Shown here in pieces: positions 51,918 to 60,971 of a stretch of 64,000 nucleotides of DNA. Source of the DNA: Bradyrhizobium manausense (lineage in GTDB: Bacteria; Pseudomonadota; Alphaproteobacteria; Rhizobiales; Xanthobacteraceae); the NCBI RefSeq assembly GCF_018130615.1, contig NZ_JAFCKB010000020.1, positions 62,001-126,000 on the forward strand, read 5' to 3'. A program made the position numbers and the translations under genes. Position 1 is the first letter of the stretch, and each line of letters starts with the position of its first letter. The notes under the pieces are model-generated. The model did no database searches and had not been told where the DNA came from. It saw only the letters and a list, made by a program, of their open reading frames with translations.

Positions 51918-54900
51918 ATGGTGAAAAGTGAAAAGAAAACATCATCTTCAGGCGAAGTCTCGGCGATAACTGGGTATTTCAGGCAGTACGAATATTCAGC
52001 ATGCGTGCTGTATAGTCTGATGCAAGAAGGAATCCTTGAAGCGATCACGATTGCGGATCCTTCGGCTGGAATTTTCGACGATCTGGTTGTCCACTCCAAT
52101 GGAGTGGTCCGGGCAACGCAGGTCAAAAGCCAAAAGGATGGCACATACGTTTCGCTAGGGACCGAATTAAAGGCGCCCTTCATCCAAGCAATGACTAAGT
52201 CCTGGCTCAAGCTCGAACAGAAGTTCGGCGTCGGGAGGGTGCGGCTGAGTTATATTTTTGCGGGCTATTTCAGCATTTCAGATACTACGCTCGCGAATGC
52301 AAATACCACCGGAGCGCGGCATAGCGCTGAGTTCGCACGCTTCGTTTCGCGTCAGGATCATTCCTTGGAAATGTGGCAGTCGTCTATTTGGAGCGCAAAG
52401 CTTACCGAACTGCAAGTGCTCTCTGGCCTCGATGCGACAACCTTCATACGCTTTGTCAACGACCTCGATCTTAAAGATGGACGCGAGCTACAGGAAAACA
52501 GGATCGATGTCTTTCCGATCAGAGAGCGTGCGAAGGTCGAAGCGCTTAGGGGGCTTTTTCCGGTATTGATCGCCAGTTCTTCACTTGGACAAAGATGGTC
52601 CGAGCAGGACCTGATCGACAAGCTTGGCTGGCGCAACCGGTTGAGCCAGCACAACGTACACGTGTTCCCCGTGCCGACTGATTTTCAGGACAACGAAGCA
52701 ACCGAAAGAAAGCTTTTAGACAGTATCGATCAAATATCGCGTGGATATCTTGCGCTGGTGGGGCCGCCAGGGACCGGCAAGTCCACGCTGCTGCAGCGCT
52801 GCATCTACTCCACACCAGCATACAGTGTTTCTCGGTATCTTGCCTTTCACCCCGACCAACGACATGGGCTCGGCCGCGCGGAAGCCGGTGAATTCTTGAA
52901 TGACCTTATCGCTGAACTTAAAACCCAAGGATTCTACGGCTCAAAGTTCGCTGAGGATAATCTATCGGGCTCGAGGGCGGAATTCGCCAAGCAGCTCGAA
53001 AGTGCCAGCGAGAGATTCCGAGACACGGGACGGAAGACCATCATCATTGTCGATGGGCTCGATCATGTTCCACGCGAGGAAAGCCCGCAGGAAAGCTTTC
53101 TAGCTGAACTGCCCGCGGCTGCAGCGGTCCCGGATGGGATCATCTTCTTGCTGGGTACGCAACGACTTGAGCTTCCGCGGCTGCATCCGACCATCATTCA
53201 ACAAGCGAAAGGACAACTCCGCACGGTTGTAATCGATCCATTGTCGCGGTCCGCCGTTTTCGCATTGGCTGGTGATGCCGGGCTCTCGGATTTCATCGAC
53301 CGTGAGGCGCTGTTCGACGCATGCCAGGGGCATCCATTGACGGCGCGCTATTTCATTGAAGCGCTAAGAGGTGCAGTCAGTGCCGACGAGGCAACTCAAA
53401 TTCTCTCGCATGTAGATGGGCTTGGCCAGTCTCTCCAGGAAATATACGAGCGCGTTTGGTTGAAGCTCGGGACTGCAAAATCCTCCCAGCGAGCGCTCGG
53501 CGTTCTCGCGAGAGCAGAGGGGGCGCTTTCTCTCCAGCAATTGGCCCAAGCGTCGAATGACGATGCGGTCGAAGACATACTGAAGTCGGCCGGCTTTCTG
53601 CTCGCGCACACGTCCGATGGTCTTATCGCAATCTTTCACAACAGCTTTAGACTATTTGTTGCTGCCGAGACGGGAAAGAAATTCGGTGCGCCATCTGCCA
53701 CGATTGAAACCGACTACCAGCGGTGCCTAGCGGAAATCGCTCAAAGTGCGGCTGAGGTGGATCCTCAGCACTGGTTTGAGCTCCGGTACCGGTCACGTGC
53801 GGGAGATAATCCGGCGGTCTTATCGCTGGGTACGCCAGATTATTTTCGACGATCGCTCCGAGTATTCAGGCCTTCTGGAGAAATATATGCCGACCTGCGT
53901 CTAGCATATGCCGCGGTTCGACCGACAGGCAACCGCGTGCTTCTTCTAAACAAGCTGCTAGTCGCGAAAGAGATTGAGTATCGTCTCGAGGCAGTGAGTG
54001 AGCTCGACTTTGTAGATCTACTCTTCGACCTCGGTGATGTTGAGCTGGCGACGCGGCACGCGCTTGAAATTGGCTGCACTGGAGAGGGATGGCTTCGCCT
54101 TGTCGATCATTATTGGCACAATGGCGATCGCGATCTGGCGCGTCAAATATTTGAAGCAAATGAACCGATCGAGATCCTTTTTGCGAAAGAGGGCTTTGAT
54201 CCCTATCTGGACATGAAAAAGGCGCTGCGCTGGATTCAGCGCGCCCAGCGCTTTCGTCCCATAAAGAAGGTGTCCGCGATCGTGGATTCTCTCGCGGTGC
54301 AGACGCGCGCGCTTGCAGCCGATGATGGAGGAGCTGATGCACGTCGTACCTTGAAATATAACCTTGCTCTTGGTGTGGTTAATGACCGGGGCTTTGGCGA
54401 AGTTGGCGCGCTTCAGGATGCTCTCGCCCTCAATGACGAAGAAGTGTTACGACTCACTATCGAGGCGGCCGAACAAGCTTGCCAGAGGGGCGAGAATGAG
54501 AAGGTATTGGAGCTGCTTCGGAAGGCTGAGGCGATGCCGGCGCTCAAGGAGCTCCATCAGTCCTGGTGCAGGGCCATGGGTCTAATCGCCTATGAAATCG
54601 GGGAATCTGATCTTGCGCGACGAATGACGGCATCTTTATCGATTGCCCGGTTTGATCGATACGAGATAGCACAAGAAAATATGGACGACGTCACCAGGGC
54701 AATAATCGAGACAGCCTTCCTCGCCGAAGCAACGGCCACCACAGTGCCAGAAGAGCTTCAAGATGATCACGGCGATCCCAGCACATTGTTGAGCGCCGCA
54801 CACATCAAGATGCGTGAGCTTGGTACCCTCGCCGCAACCGCGAAATCGGGCGATCCGACCGTTTCGGTTCGCGCGCTGAAGACGATCGTCATGTTCTTTG

Positions 54901-57900
54901 CGCGAGCCAAGCCCTCTCCTGGAGATTTTCGAGCTTATAGATTTCTTAGGTCGTTTGGAGAATTGGGACAGCGTGTCGTGAGCATTGCTTACGATCTAGG
55001 CAATAGCTACTTCCGCGACATCGTGGAATTTGTGGATGACCAGGTCGAACAGGGCAATACCAACTTTGCAGGGTCTGATGCCTTTCGCTTGAAATTCGCC
55101 GCCTGCGTGTTCGACATCGACAGGGATGTCGAAGCAGCTAGAAAGCGTATTGAACGAACGCAGGCTGCGGCACACCACGATCGCACACCGCAGGAAGCGG
55201 TCGAGTCGCGTGCAAAACTTGCGCGCGCCTTCAGCCATGTCGGCCTTCAGAACGAAGCTCGGTCTACGCTACAGTCGATGCATCAGGACACCTTCGGCTA
55301 TTGGCTGCGAGCAAAAAAGGAGCCGCAGTACACTTTTTGGGCGTGGTCCTTCCTCAAAGCATGTGAAGCCTCGCCCCTACGTGCAGAAGCGAATTCCCTG
55401 ACCTTCGCACAGTTCGTCCTTGGAATGGACGAAACGGAAGGCGACGAGACCGCTGCGCGGCTGGTCGCTGACCTCCTTCAGGGGGCGGGCGCTCATCCTG
55501 GAGCGGCCGCCGGAATATCGTCACGATTGATGGACAGCGATCTCGCGACCTGGGCAAAGATTGCCGATTCTGCACTTGCTTCGATTGTGATGCATGCCCC
55601 AAATTTGGCCCCCTCTGTATTGCTTGCTTTCTCCCGCCTCGTTGTTCCGTTTATTCATAATGACATCGATCGGTGCCTCCGTGTTTGCTTGGAAGTGATG
55701 GGGCCCGCAGAACGTGCTCGTCCCCTGGAACTCCTCCTATTTTCGGTTTCGCGATGGTGTCCGCCGTCGCGGCGGCAGAGCCTTCTTGAAAAGGTCAAGG
55801 AGCTTGCTCCAGAAGCCAAAGGACTAGTAGCTACTGTCCTTTCAGAAGCCATTAACGTTGCGGCGAGACTGGAAAAAGTTGCTCACGGCGAGAACCGCAA
55901 TAGTCAAGGAACGTCGTATGATGGCGTCTCATTAGACATAGAAGTTGAAAATCTTGAGGAGTTGCTCGCGCATGGCGACGGCAAATCAGACTACGGCGAA
56001 GGCGTTGACTATTCATACGCGCGTGCGGCGGAGAGATTAATCGCTGGCTCGTCGAAGGCGCAGATTGTTCACTTCATGGAACGGCGTTCGCACCTAGAAC
56101 GCGACGCAAAGCTTTTGACTGCGATTTCGAGGCGGATGCTCGCATTGGGCGATAGAGCCGCGGCTGTCCGGTATTTTGCGAAGGCCGAGAGAGCTGCCTA
56201 TTCGGGATACTGGTCCTCCTTCATGGGGGGAGAGAAGCTTGCGCTCCAGCGCGCTCGTATTGAACTCGAGGGAGAGGGAGCCTACGCAAGGGGCTTTGAC
56301 GTCCTTGTGGGCGAGTTGTCCGGAGGACAAGTTTCCGGCAGCTCTCTGTTCCTCAATCTCGAAGACGTCCTGGAGTTGGTGGCGGACAACATACCTTATG
56401 AGCAGTTTTGGATTGAGACTGAAAATCACCTTAAGCAATATCGTGAATTTCGCTTTGCGCAACCCGTGCAATCTATCGCGTCCGTCCAAACGCATACCGA
56501 TTTTCTGGCCTTCCTAGTCGCCAAGGCATTCGACTTCTCTTGTCCTGAACTACTACGTCATGCTCGTGCGACGGCGACGCTCGTTGCACGACAGGAAGCT
56601 GGCGCTGCTTTCACGCAAAGCCTGTTCGGATTTCTTCAAGAGCAGAGTGAGGGTCGTCGTGAAGCAGCCGCACTGATGGACCGCTTAAGGGACGCACCCC
56701 ATCTTCGTGAGGTGCTGACGGATAAAGCTACCATCGATGTGACAAGTGATGATTTTATTGTCGCGAACCTGGCGAAGCGCGTTCTTGTTGACTTGGGATC
56801 ACCCTTCGAAGAGCCGCCCTTTAAGCCGCTGCCCGCGTTCTACGAACTTGTCACTGAGAAATCTGATCAAGATCATAACTTTGATCCCCCTCCAGGCCTC
56901 GATCCGGGCCGGCGACCCGTTTGGTCCGATGATCCCTGGACTTGGACGTTGTCCCTCTGGCGGCCCTTTCAGCTGCTAACGGCAGGTTGCTACGCCCCAC
57001 TGGGATTGCTGCGTCGACGTTGCGCGAGGTTCATGGCTGAGGAGGGTGGGCGCGGAGCATTCGGTCCGGAAGCGGAAGAAGCGATCGTTGCCAAACTGCG
57101 CAGAATGCATCTTCGATTCCCATATCGTCGACCAATGGCTATGGCGGCACTCCGGGCCTTCAGCAAGCTGTTGCAAGAATTGGACGTAGCCGATCAGGTG
57201 GATTCCCGGATGTTTCCAACAATATGGGCCGACATTGGTGGCCCGGCGCTGTCTGGGCCATTGCCGGAGTGTGATCCTCGTCCTTTGTGGATTGCTACTC
57301 CGCCTGTACCTGTTCGCCAGTATGGCGGCGTTGATCAGGATGAATGGCTCTTACGCTCTTATGATGAGCTATCGATCCCGTTCCTTCTGGATTACTTCGT
57401 GCTGGCGGAGCACACCTATTCGCGGGTTAAAGCCCTGCGGGCTTCCGCAAGTTCGAGCAAGCTGGTCTTGCCATCCACCGCGGACGTTGGAAGAGGAATC
57501 GATGGACTACCAAGCATCTTGTCGATCGATAGCCCTGTGCCAGTGTATCAGAAAGAGGATAGCAAACTCGTTTGCCGAGTGCAGGCAGACTTGTATGGAG
57601 ATCTAAAAAGATCCGCTATCACGATTTGTCCCTATGTTGCGCATTCGTTGGGATGGGTCCGATCAGCATGGTCACCTTTCGTGTTCGTCGATTCGAACCG
57701 CGAAATCGTCGCGCAAACCATATTTTGGACCGATGGCACGAATGCAGAGGGAGGATACGATGCCGAGTTGTTCGGGGCCGGACAGGCCCTGCTCATAACT
57801 TGGCCTGGAAAGGCACAACTCGAAGGCCGATACGGACTACTTTCTGTTGGCGTAAAAGTCGAACGCAACATTGTCGACGAATCTCGCCGAACGGACAGGC

Positions 57901-57923
57901 GCACCACGCTAGCTCCAACTTGA
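51918..57923 (+). CDS. Giant STAND ATPase with N-terminal Cap4/DUF4297-like nuclease (Avs-like candidate)
   Basis: 2001 residues. (1) Residues about 10-230 resemble the Cap4/DUF4297 dsDNA endonuclease: SSGEVSAITGYFRQYEYSA, then FDDLVV with D54-D55 and QVK (68-70), a PD-(D/E)XK-like core. (2) Residues about 250-590 form a STAND-type ATPase: Walker A GPPGTGKS at 282-289, Walker B IIIVDGLDHV (D379, D382), a sensor-like FLLGTQRLELPRL, and a winged-helix end with FHNSFRLFV near 574. (3) The remaining 1400 residues are helical repeat (TPR-like). Nuclease-STAND-repeat is the layout of Avs antiphage sensors that detect viral terminase or portal; this role is inferred, not shown. The start has only weak ggag at 51902. 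GC is lower than flanking genes and no partner gene adjoins. Confidence 0.75.
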   Translation: MVKSEKKTSSSGEVSAITGYFRQYEYSACVLYSLMQEGILEAITIADPSAGIFDDLVVHSNGVVRATQVKSQKDGTYVSLGTELKAPFIQAMTKSWLKLEQKFGVGRVRLSYIFAGYFSISDTTLANANTTGARHSAEFARFVSRQDHSLEMWQSSIWSAKLTELQVLSGLDATTFIRFVNDLDLKDGRELQENRIDVFPIRERAKVEALRGLFPVLIASSSLGQRWSEQDLIDKLGWRNRLSQHNVHVFPVPTDFQDNEATERKLLDSIDQISRGYLALVGPPGTGKSTLLQRCIYSTPAYSVSRYLAFHPDQRHGLGRAEAGEFLNDLIAELKTQGFYGSKFAEDNLSGSRAEFAKQLESASERFRDTGRKTIIIVDGLDHVPREESPQESFLAELPAAAAVPDGIIFLLGTQRLELPRLHPTIIQQAKGQLRTVVIDPLSRSAVFALAGDAGLSDFIDREALFDACQGHPLTARYFIEALRGAVSADEATQILSHVDGLGQSLQEIYERVWLKLGTAKSSQRALGVLARAEGALSLQQLAQASNDDAVEDILKSAGFLLAHTSDGLIAIFHNSFRLFVAAETGKKFGAPSATIETDYQRCLAEIAQSAAEVDPQHWFELRYRSRAGDNPAVLSLGTPDYFRRSLRVFRPSGEIYADLRLAYAAVRPTGNRVLLLNKLLVAKEIEYRLEAVSELDFVDLLFDLGDVELATRHALEIGCTGEGWLRLVDHYWHNGDRDLARQIFEANEPIEILFAKEGFDPYLDMKKALRWIQRAQRFRPIKKVSAIVDSLAVQTRALAADDGGADARRTLKYNLALGVVNDRGFGEVGALQDALALNDEEVLRLTIEAAEQACQRGENEKVLELLRKAEAMPALKELHQSWCRAMGLIAYEIGESDLARRMTASLSIARFDRYEIAQENMDDVTRAIIETAFLAEATATTVPEELQDDHGDPSTLLSAAHIKMRELGTLAATAKSGDPTVSVRALKTIVMFFARAKPSPGDFRAYRFLRSFGELGQRVVSIAYDLGNSYFRDIVEFVDDQVEQGNTNFAGSDAFRLKFAACVFDIDRDVEAARKRIERTQAAAHHDRTPQEAVESRAKLARAFSHVGLQNEARSTLQSMHQDTFGYWLRAKKEPQYTFWAWSFLKACEASPLRAEANSLTFAQFVLGMDETEGDETAARLVADLLQGAGAHPGAAAGISSRLMDSDLATWAKIADSALASIVMHAPNLAPSVLLAFSRLVVPFIHNDIDRCLRVCLEVMGPAERARPLELLLFSVSRWCPPSRRQSLLEKVKELAPEAKGLVATVLSEAINVAARLEKVAHGENRNSQGTSYDGVSLDIEVENLEELLAHGDGKSDYGEGVDYSYARAAERLIAGSSKAQIVHFMERRSHLERDAKLLTAISRRMLALGDRAAAVRYFAKAERAAYSGYWSSFMGGEKLALQRARIELEGEGAYARGFDVLVGELSGGQVSGSSLFLNLEDVLELVADNIPYEQFWIETENHLKQYREFRFAQPVQSIASVQTHTDFLAFLVAKAFDFSCPELLRHARATATLVARQEAGAAFTQSLFGFLQEQSEGRREAAALMDRLRDAPHLREVLTDKATIDVTSDDFIVANLAKRVLVDLGSPFEEPPFKPLPAFYELVTEKSDQDHNFDPPPGLDPGRRPVWSDDPWTWTLSLWRPFQLLTAGCYAPLGLLRRRCARFMAEEGGRGAFGPEAEEAIVAKLRRMHLRFPYRRPMAMAALRAFSKLLQELDVADQVDSRMFPTIWADIGGPALSGPLPECDPRPLWIATPPVPVRQYGGVDQDEWLLRSYDELSIPFLLDYFVLAEHTYSRVKALRASASSSKLVLPSTADVGRGIDGLPSILSIDSPVPVYQKEDSKLVCRVQADLYGDLKRSAITICPYVAHSLGWVRSAWSPFVFVDSNREIVAQTIFWTDGTNAEGGYDAELFGAGQALLITWPGKAQLEGRYGLLSVGVKVERNIVDESRRTDRRTTLAPT

Positions 57924-58027
57924 AGACAGGTCCGCCAGGATGGCTATCACTGTGGACCTCGTGCTGTATCTGTTGCGGAGTCGCTATTAGGGGGCAAGCT
58001 GACTCCGCCCATTGACAAGTATGCGCT

Positions 58028-58912
58028 TCAGATCCCCAGAATCTTGCGGGCGTTGGCCTTCAATACCTTCGGCCGGATCTCGTCGCGGACCTCGATCTTG
58101 GAGAAATCGGAGAGCCAGCGGTCCGGTGTGATCACCGGCCAGTCCGAGCCGAACAGCATCTTATCCTGCAGGATCGAGTTGATGTAGCGGACCAGGATCG
58201 GCGGGAAATATTTCGGCGACCAGCCGGAGAGGTCGATATAGACGTTCGGCTTGTGGGTCGCGACCGACAGCGCTTCTTCCTGCCAGGGGAAGGAGGGGTG
58301 CGCGAGGATGATCTTGAGGTCGGGGAAGTCGGCCGCGACGTCGTCCATGTACATCGGGTTGGAGTATTTCAGCCGCATACCCATGCCGCCGGGCATGCCC
58401 GAGCCGACACCGGTCTGGCCGGTGTGGAACAGCGCAATCGCGCCGCCATTGTTGATCTCTTCATAGAGCGGATAGGCCATGCGGTCGTTGGCGTAAAAAC
58501 CCTGCATGGTCGGATGGAATTTGAAGCCACGCACGCCGTATTCCTCGATCAGCTTGCGGGCCTCGCGGGCCCCCAACTTGCCCTTGTGCGGGTCGATCGA
58601 GGCAAAGGGGATGAGGACGTCGAGATGATCGGAGGCGGCCTCGATCATCTCGTAATTGTTGTAGCGACGAAAGCCGGTCTCGCGCTCGGCATCGACCGGG
58701 AAGATCACCGCGGCGATGTTCTTGGAGCGGTAGTAGGCCGCGGTCTCAGGCACGGTCGGCGGATGCTTGTTGGGTGATTTGAAATACTCGGCCATCTGCG
58801 CCTGGAAGTCGTCGTAGCCGTCGTCGGGATGGCAGCCGCAGGGCTCCTCGGCATGGGTGTGGATGTCGATGGCGACGACCTTGTCGATGTCAGGCAGCTT
58901 CAGCTTGGGCAT
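58028..58912 (-). CDS. Amidohydrolase family 2 protein (decarboxylase/hydrolase)
   Basis: 294-residue TIM-barrel metal enzyme of the ACMSD/amidohydrolase-2 type. Metal ligands are IDIHTHAEEP (His-x-His), FKFHPTMQGFYANDR, ILAHPSFPWQEEAL and MLFGSDWPVITPD (Asp). Members decarboxylate or hydrate aromatic-derived acids. The start at 58912 has gggagg upstream. The 37-bp palindrome at 58930 lies directly before it, suggesting GntR-like control. A C-rich GCHPDDGYDD insertion follows the first motif. Confidence 0.85.
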   Translation of the reverse strand: MPKLKLPDIDKVVAIDIHTHAEEPCGCHPDDGYDDFQAQMAEYFKSPNKHPPTVPETAAYYRSKNIAAVIFPVDAERETGFRRYNNYEMIEAASDHLDVLIPFASIDPHKGKLGAREARKLIEEYGVRGFKFHPTMQGFYANDRMAYPLYEEINNGGAIALFHTGQTGVGSGMPGGMGMRLKYSNPMYMDDVAADFPDLKIILAHPSFPWQEEALSVATHKPNVYIDLSGWSPKYFPPILVRYINSILQDKMLFGSDWPVITPDRWLSDFSKIEVRDEIRPKVLKANARKILGI

Positions 58913-58929
58913 TGGTTTCCTCCCGAGGG

Positions 58930-58966
58930 TTGCCAAATTGATTATATGATATAACGAATTTGGCAA
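58930..58966. promoter_or_regulatory. 37-bp nested palindrome, candidate operator
   Basis: Outer arms TTGCCAAATT (58930-58939) and AATTTGGCAA (58957-58966) and an inner TTATATGATATAA (58942-58954) share one centre at 58948; 16 of 18 pairs match. The AT-rich core looks like a GntR-family operator. It starts 18 bases upstream of the amidohydrolase start codon, so a bound protein would block transcription. Confidence 0.7.
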
Positions 58967-59109
58967 GGCGTTGCTGGCGGCGAAACGGCAGTCCGCGAAA
59001 GTCTTTGTCGGGCGTGGCTGCCATGGGCGGAATCGGTCCGGTCCGGCCGCTTCTACTGTGCATGGGGTTGTTTTCGCGATTTTGCTCGTTGGGAACCGGG
59101 CAGTTAACA

Positions 59110-59138
59110 TTGACATGACCTCCCGCCATGCCTTAAGA
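59110..59138 (+). promoter_or_regulatory. Candidate sigma-70 type promoter of rpmJ
   Basis: TTGACA at 59110-59115, a 17-base spacer, then TTAAGA at 59133-59138. The -35 is perfect, the -10 weak, as common in alphaproteobacteria. It lies about 115 bases before the rpmJ start. Confidence 0.45.
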
Positions 59139-59252
59139 ACCGCCCCGTCCCGGGCGGTCGGTCCGCCAGCGGGAAAGATCTCATTTTGCCACATTCGCGC
59201 GTGCCGAAACGGTAGTGCCGAACACGGCCTTTCGAACGTTCAGGATTCTGCC

Positions 59253-59378
59253 ATGAAGGTCCGTAACTCGTTGAAGTCGCTGCGCGGTCGCCATCGCGCC
59301 AACCGCCTGGTCCGCCGCAAGGGCCGGGTCTATGTGATCAACAAGGTGCAGCGCCGCTTCAAGGCTCGTCAGGGCTGA
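59253..59378 (+). CDS. rpmJ: 50S ribosomal protein L36
   Basis: 41 residues, [18 protein letters not shown] followed by [18 protein letters not shown] and KARQG. This is the cysteine-free (C-minus) form of L36, usual in alphaproteobacteria; it does not need zinc. Start ATG 59253 with agga 7 bases upstream. It stands alone, not in the spc operon, and starts a fresh transcription unit. Confidence 0.96.
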   Translation: MKVRNSLKSLRGRHRANRLVRRKGRVYVINKVQRRFKARQG

Positions 59379-59484
59379 TTTCGCCCTGCCGGACGCCAGG
59401 CGCGCCCCGCAAGACCACGGTCTCACACGAGTTTGACGCCGCCTTTGCTTTGCAAGGGCGGCTTTGCGCGTTTACACTTTCACC

Positions 59485-60123
59485 ATGGCAGTGAGATTCC
59501 CCTTCGCACGCACGCTGTGCCTGGCTCTGGTTCTCGGCACCGCCGGCCTTGCGCCGGCGCTGGCGCAGGATGATCCGGCCCCGCCGGCGAAGCAGCCGAA
59601 GAAGGTGCCGGAAGCGCCGGCCAAGCTGCCCAAGCCTGACCGCACCAAGAATCTTGATTTCCTGTTCGGCGCGCTGAAGGCCGCCCCCGACGATGCCAGC
59701 GCCAAGCATGTCGAGGCGCGGATCTGGGCGATCTGGCTGCAGACCCCGAGCGACACCGCGGCCCTCCTGATGGCGCGGGCCAAGGCGGCCGTCGATGCGC
59801 AGAAGATCGACGTCGCGGTCAAGCTGCTGGACTCCGTCATCAAGCTCCGCCCCGACTACATCGAAGCCTGGAATCGGCGCGCCACGCTCTACTACGTGCA
59901 GAACGACTATGCCCGCGCGCTCGCCGACTTTCGTGAGGTGCTGATCCGGGAGCCCCGTCATTTCGGCGCGCTCGCGGGGCTCGGCATGATCATGCAGGAG
60001 GTCGGCGACGAGAAGCGTGCGCTCGAGGCCTACCGCAAGGCGCTCGCCGTCAATCCGCACCTCGAGAAGGTTCCCGATCAGGTGAAGGCGCTGACCGAGA
60101 AGGTCGAAGGCCGCGACATCTAG
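59485..60123 (+). CDS. Exported tetratricopeptide-repeat protein
   Basis: 212 residues: signal peptide (MAVRFPFARTLCLALVLG.. cleaving near ALAQ), a Pro/Lys-rich linker (PAPPAKQPKKVPEAPAKL), then TPR units with YIEAWNRRATLYYVQNDYAR and HFGALAGLGMIMQEVGDEKR. TPR scaffolds bind other proteins; this one would be periplasmic. A TTG seven codons upstream also opens the frame; the ATG at 59485 is preferred. Confidence 0.85.
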   Translation: MAVRFPFARTLCLALVLGTAGLAPALAQDDPAPPAKQPKKVPEAPAKLPKPDRTKNLDFLFGALKAAPDDASAKHVEARIWAIWLQTPSDTAALLMARAKAAVDAQKIDVAVKLLDSVIKLRPDYIEAWNRRATLYYVQNDYARALADFREVLIREPRHFGALAGLGMIMQEVGDEKRALEAYRKALAVNPHLEKVPDQVKALTEKVEGRDI

Positions 60124-60248
60124 CCGATAACTCGATCATCTTTAGAGCAGTTGCGGCGCCTCGTGATTAACCACGATCGGAAGCGCAGCGTCGTCAGGAC
60201 TATTGTCGCCGCCGCCGCAGGTCTACCTGCATGGCAGGAGCGAAAGCC

Positions 60249-60509
60249 ATGAAGCGCTTGATCTTTGCCTGTAGCTTGCTGTTGGCGTCGGGAACGATGA
60301 GCCTCGCCGACGGGCTGTTCTGGGTGGTCGGCAACCGCGCCACCGGCAAATGCAACATCGTGACCAGCAATCCGGTCATCAACGGCGACATCTGGTTCGG
60401 CGACGGCCCCTACAAGTCCAAGGCCGATGCCCAGCTTGCCCGCTCGACCATCCGCGCCTGTCCCGCGCCCACGCCCGACGAGGAAAAGGCCGAGGACGAT
60501 GCGGGCTAG
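60249..60509 (+). CDS. Small exported protein, unknown function
   Basis: 86 residues with a signal peptide (MKRLIFACSLLLASGTMSLA). The mature part contains VVGNRATGKCNIVTSNPV, WFGDGPYKSKADAQLAR and a second cysteine in RACPAP, a pattern common in rhizobial small periplasmic proteins of unknown role. Start 60249 with aggag 10 bases upstream. Its end overlaps the convergent 60-residue gene by 4 bases. Confidence 0.78.
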   Translation: MKRLIFACSLLLASGTMSLADGLFWVVGNRATGKCNIVTSNPVINGDIWFGDGPYKSKADAQLARSTIRACPAPTPDEEKAEDDAG

Positions 60510-60688
60510 TGCAGGACGCTGGTGCCGCGCTCGGCGAGACCGCGATCGGCGGCTGCGGCATAGGCTTTTGCGAGCTCGCTCTCGAGGTGCTCGTTGATCA
60601 GGAGCAGCGCCCGCACGGCACCGCGCAGGTCGCCGTTGCAGCTTGCGACGATCTCGTCGATTGCGGTGTCATTCGATCTGATGCTCAT
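60506..60688 (-). CDS. Small hypothetical protein
   Basis: 60 residues, helical, starting MSIRSNDTAIDEIVASCNGD with LRGAVRALLLINEHLESEL. A strong ggagg ribosome site before the start supports coding. It may be a short regulator or adaptor; no family is recognised. Confidence 0.68.
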   Translation of the reverse strand: MSIRSNDTAIDEIVASCNGDLRGAVRALLLINEHLESELAKAYAAAADRGLAERGTSVLH

Positions 60689-60910
60689 CGAAAATCCTCC
60701 GGTTCAAACCAGGACAATCCTGCCGGTCTTTCCCGCGCCCCTGGGGTTGCGAGGAGGGATCGGCGCCCATCCGCGCCTAGATGGCGGAACCGACCGTGGC
60801 GATTATAAGGACGCTGCGATGACGGCCGCATGAAGCTGGTCCGGGCTTGTGGGTCATCGAGTAGCTTCATTGATTTTGTTTGATTTTTCAGTTTTCTGAT
60901 TGTGTACATA

Positions 60911-60962
60911 TCCACAGGGGGGGCGTTTCCTGTGGAAACGCCGAGTTTCCTTGCGCGAAACT
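60911..60962 (+). promoter_or_regulatory. Leader with competing hairpins before the alpha/beta hydrolase
   Basis: TCCACAGG (60911-60918) can pair with CCTGTGGA (60929-60936). GGCGTTTCC (60922-60930) can pair with GGAAACGCC (60934-60942). GGAAAC (60934-60939) can instead pair with GTTTCC (60945-60950). AGTTTC (60944-60949) can pair with GAAACT (60957-60962). The first two share bases and exclude each other. It ends 9 bases before the chosen start codon, so it may control translation. The rest of 60689-60910 holds no gene and a T-rich patch. Confidence 0.55.
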
Positions 60963-60971
60963 GCCGCCTGT

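Larger units (their letters stand above)
58913..59252. other. Divergent region between amidohydrolase and rpmJ
   Basis: 340 bases containing the 37-bp palindrome (58930-58966) and a candidate rpmJ promoter (59110-59138). The rest has no gene. The long forward frame from 58971 reads into rpmJ but lacks a ribosome site and its upper part is not protein-like. Confidence 0.65.

Noticed and set aside
58971-59252. N-terminal extension of the rpmJ frame
   Set aside because: L36 is 41 residues and starts at 59253 with a ribosome site; the upstream part spans the promoter region.
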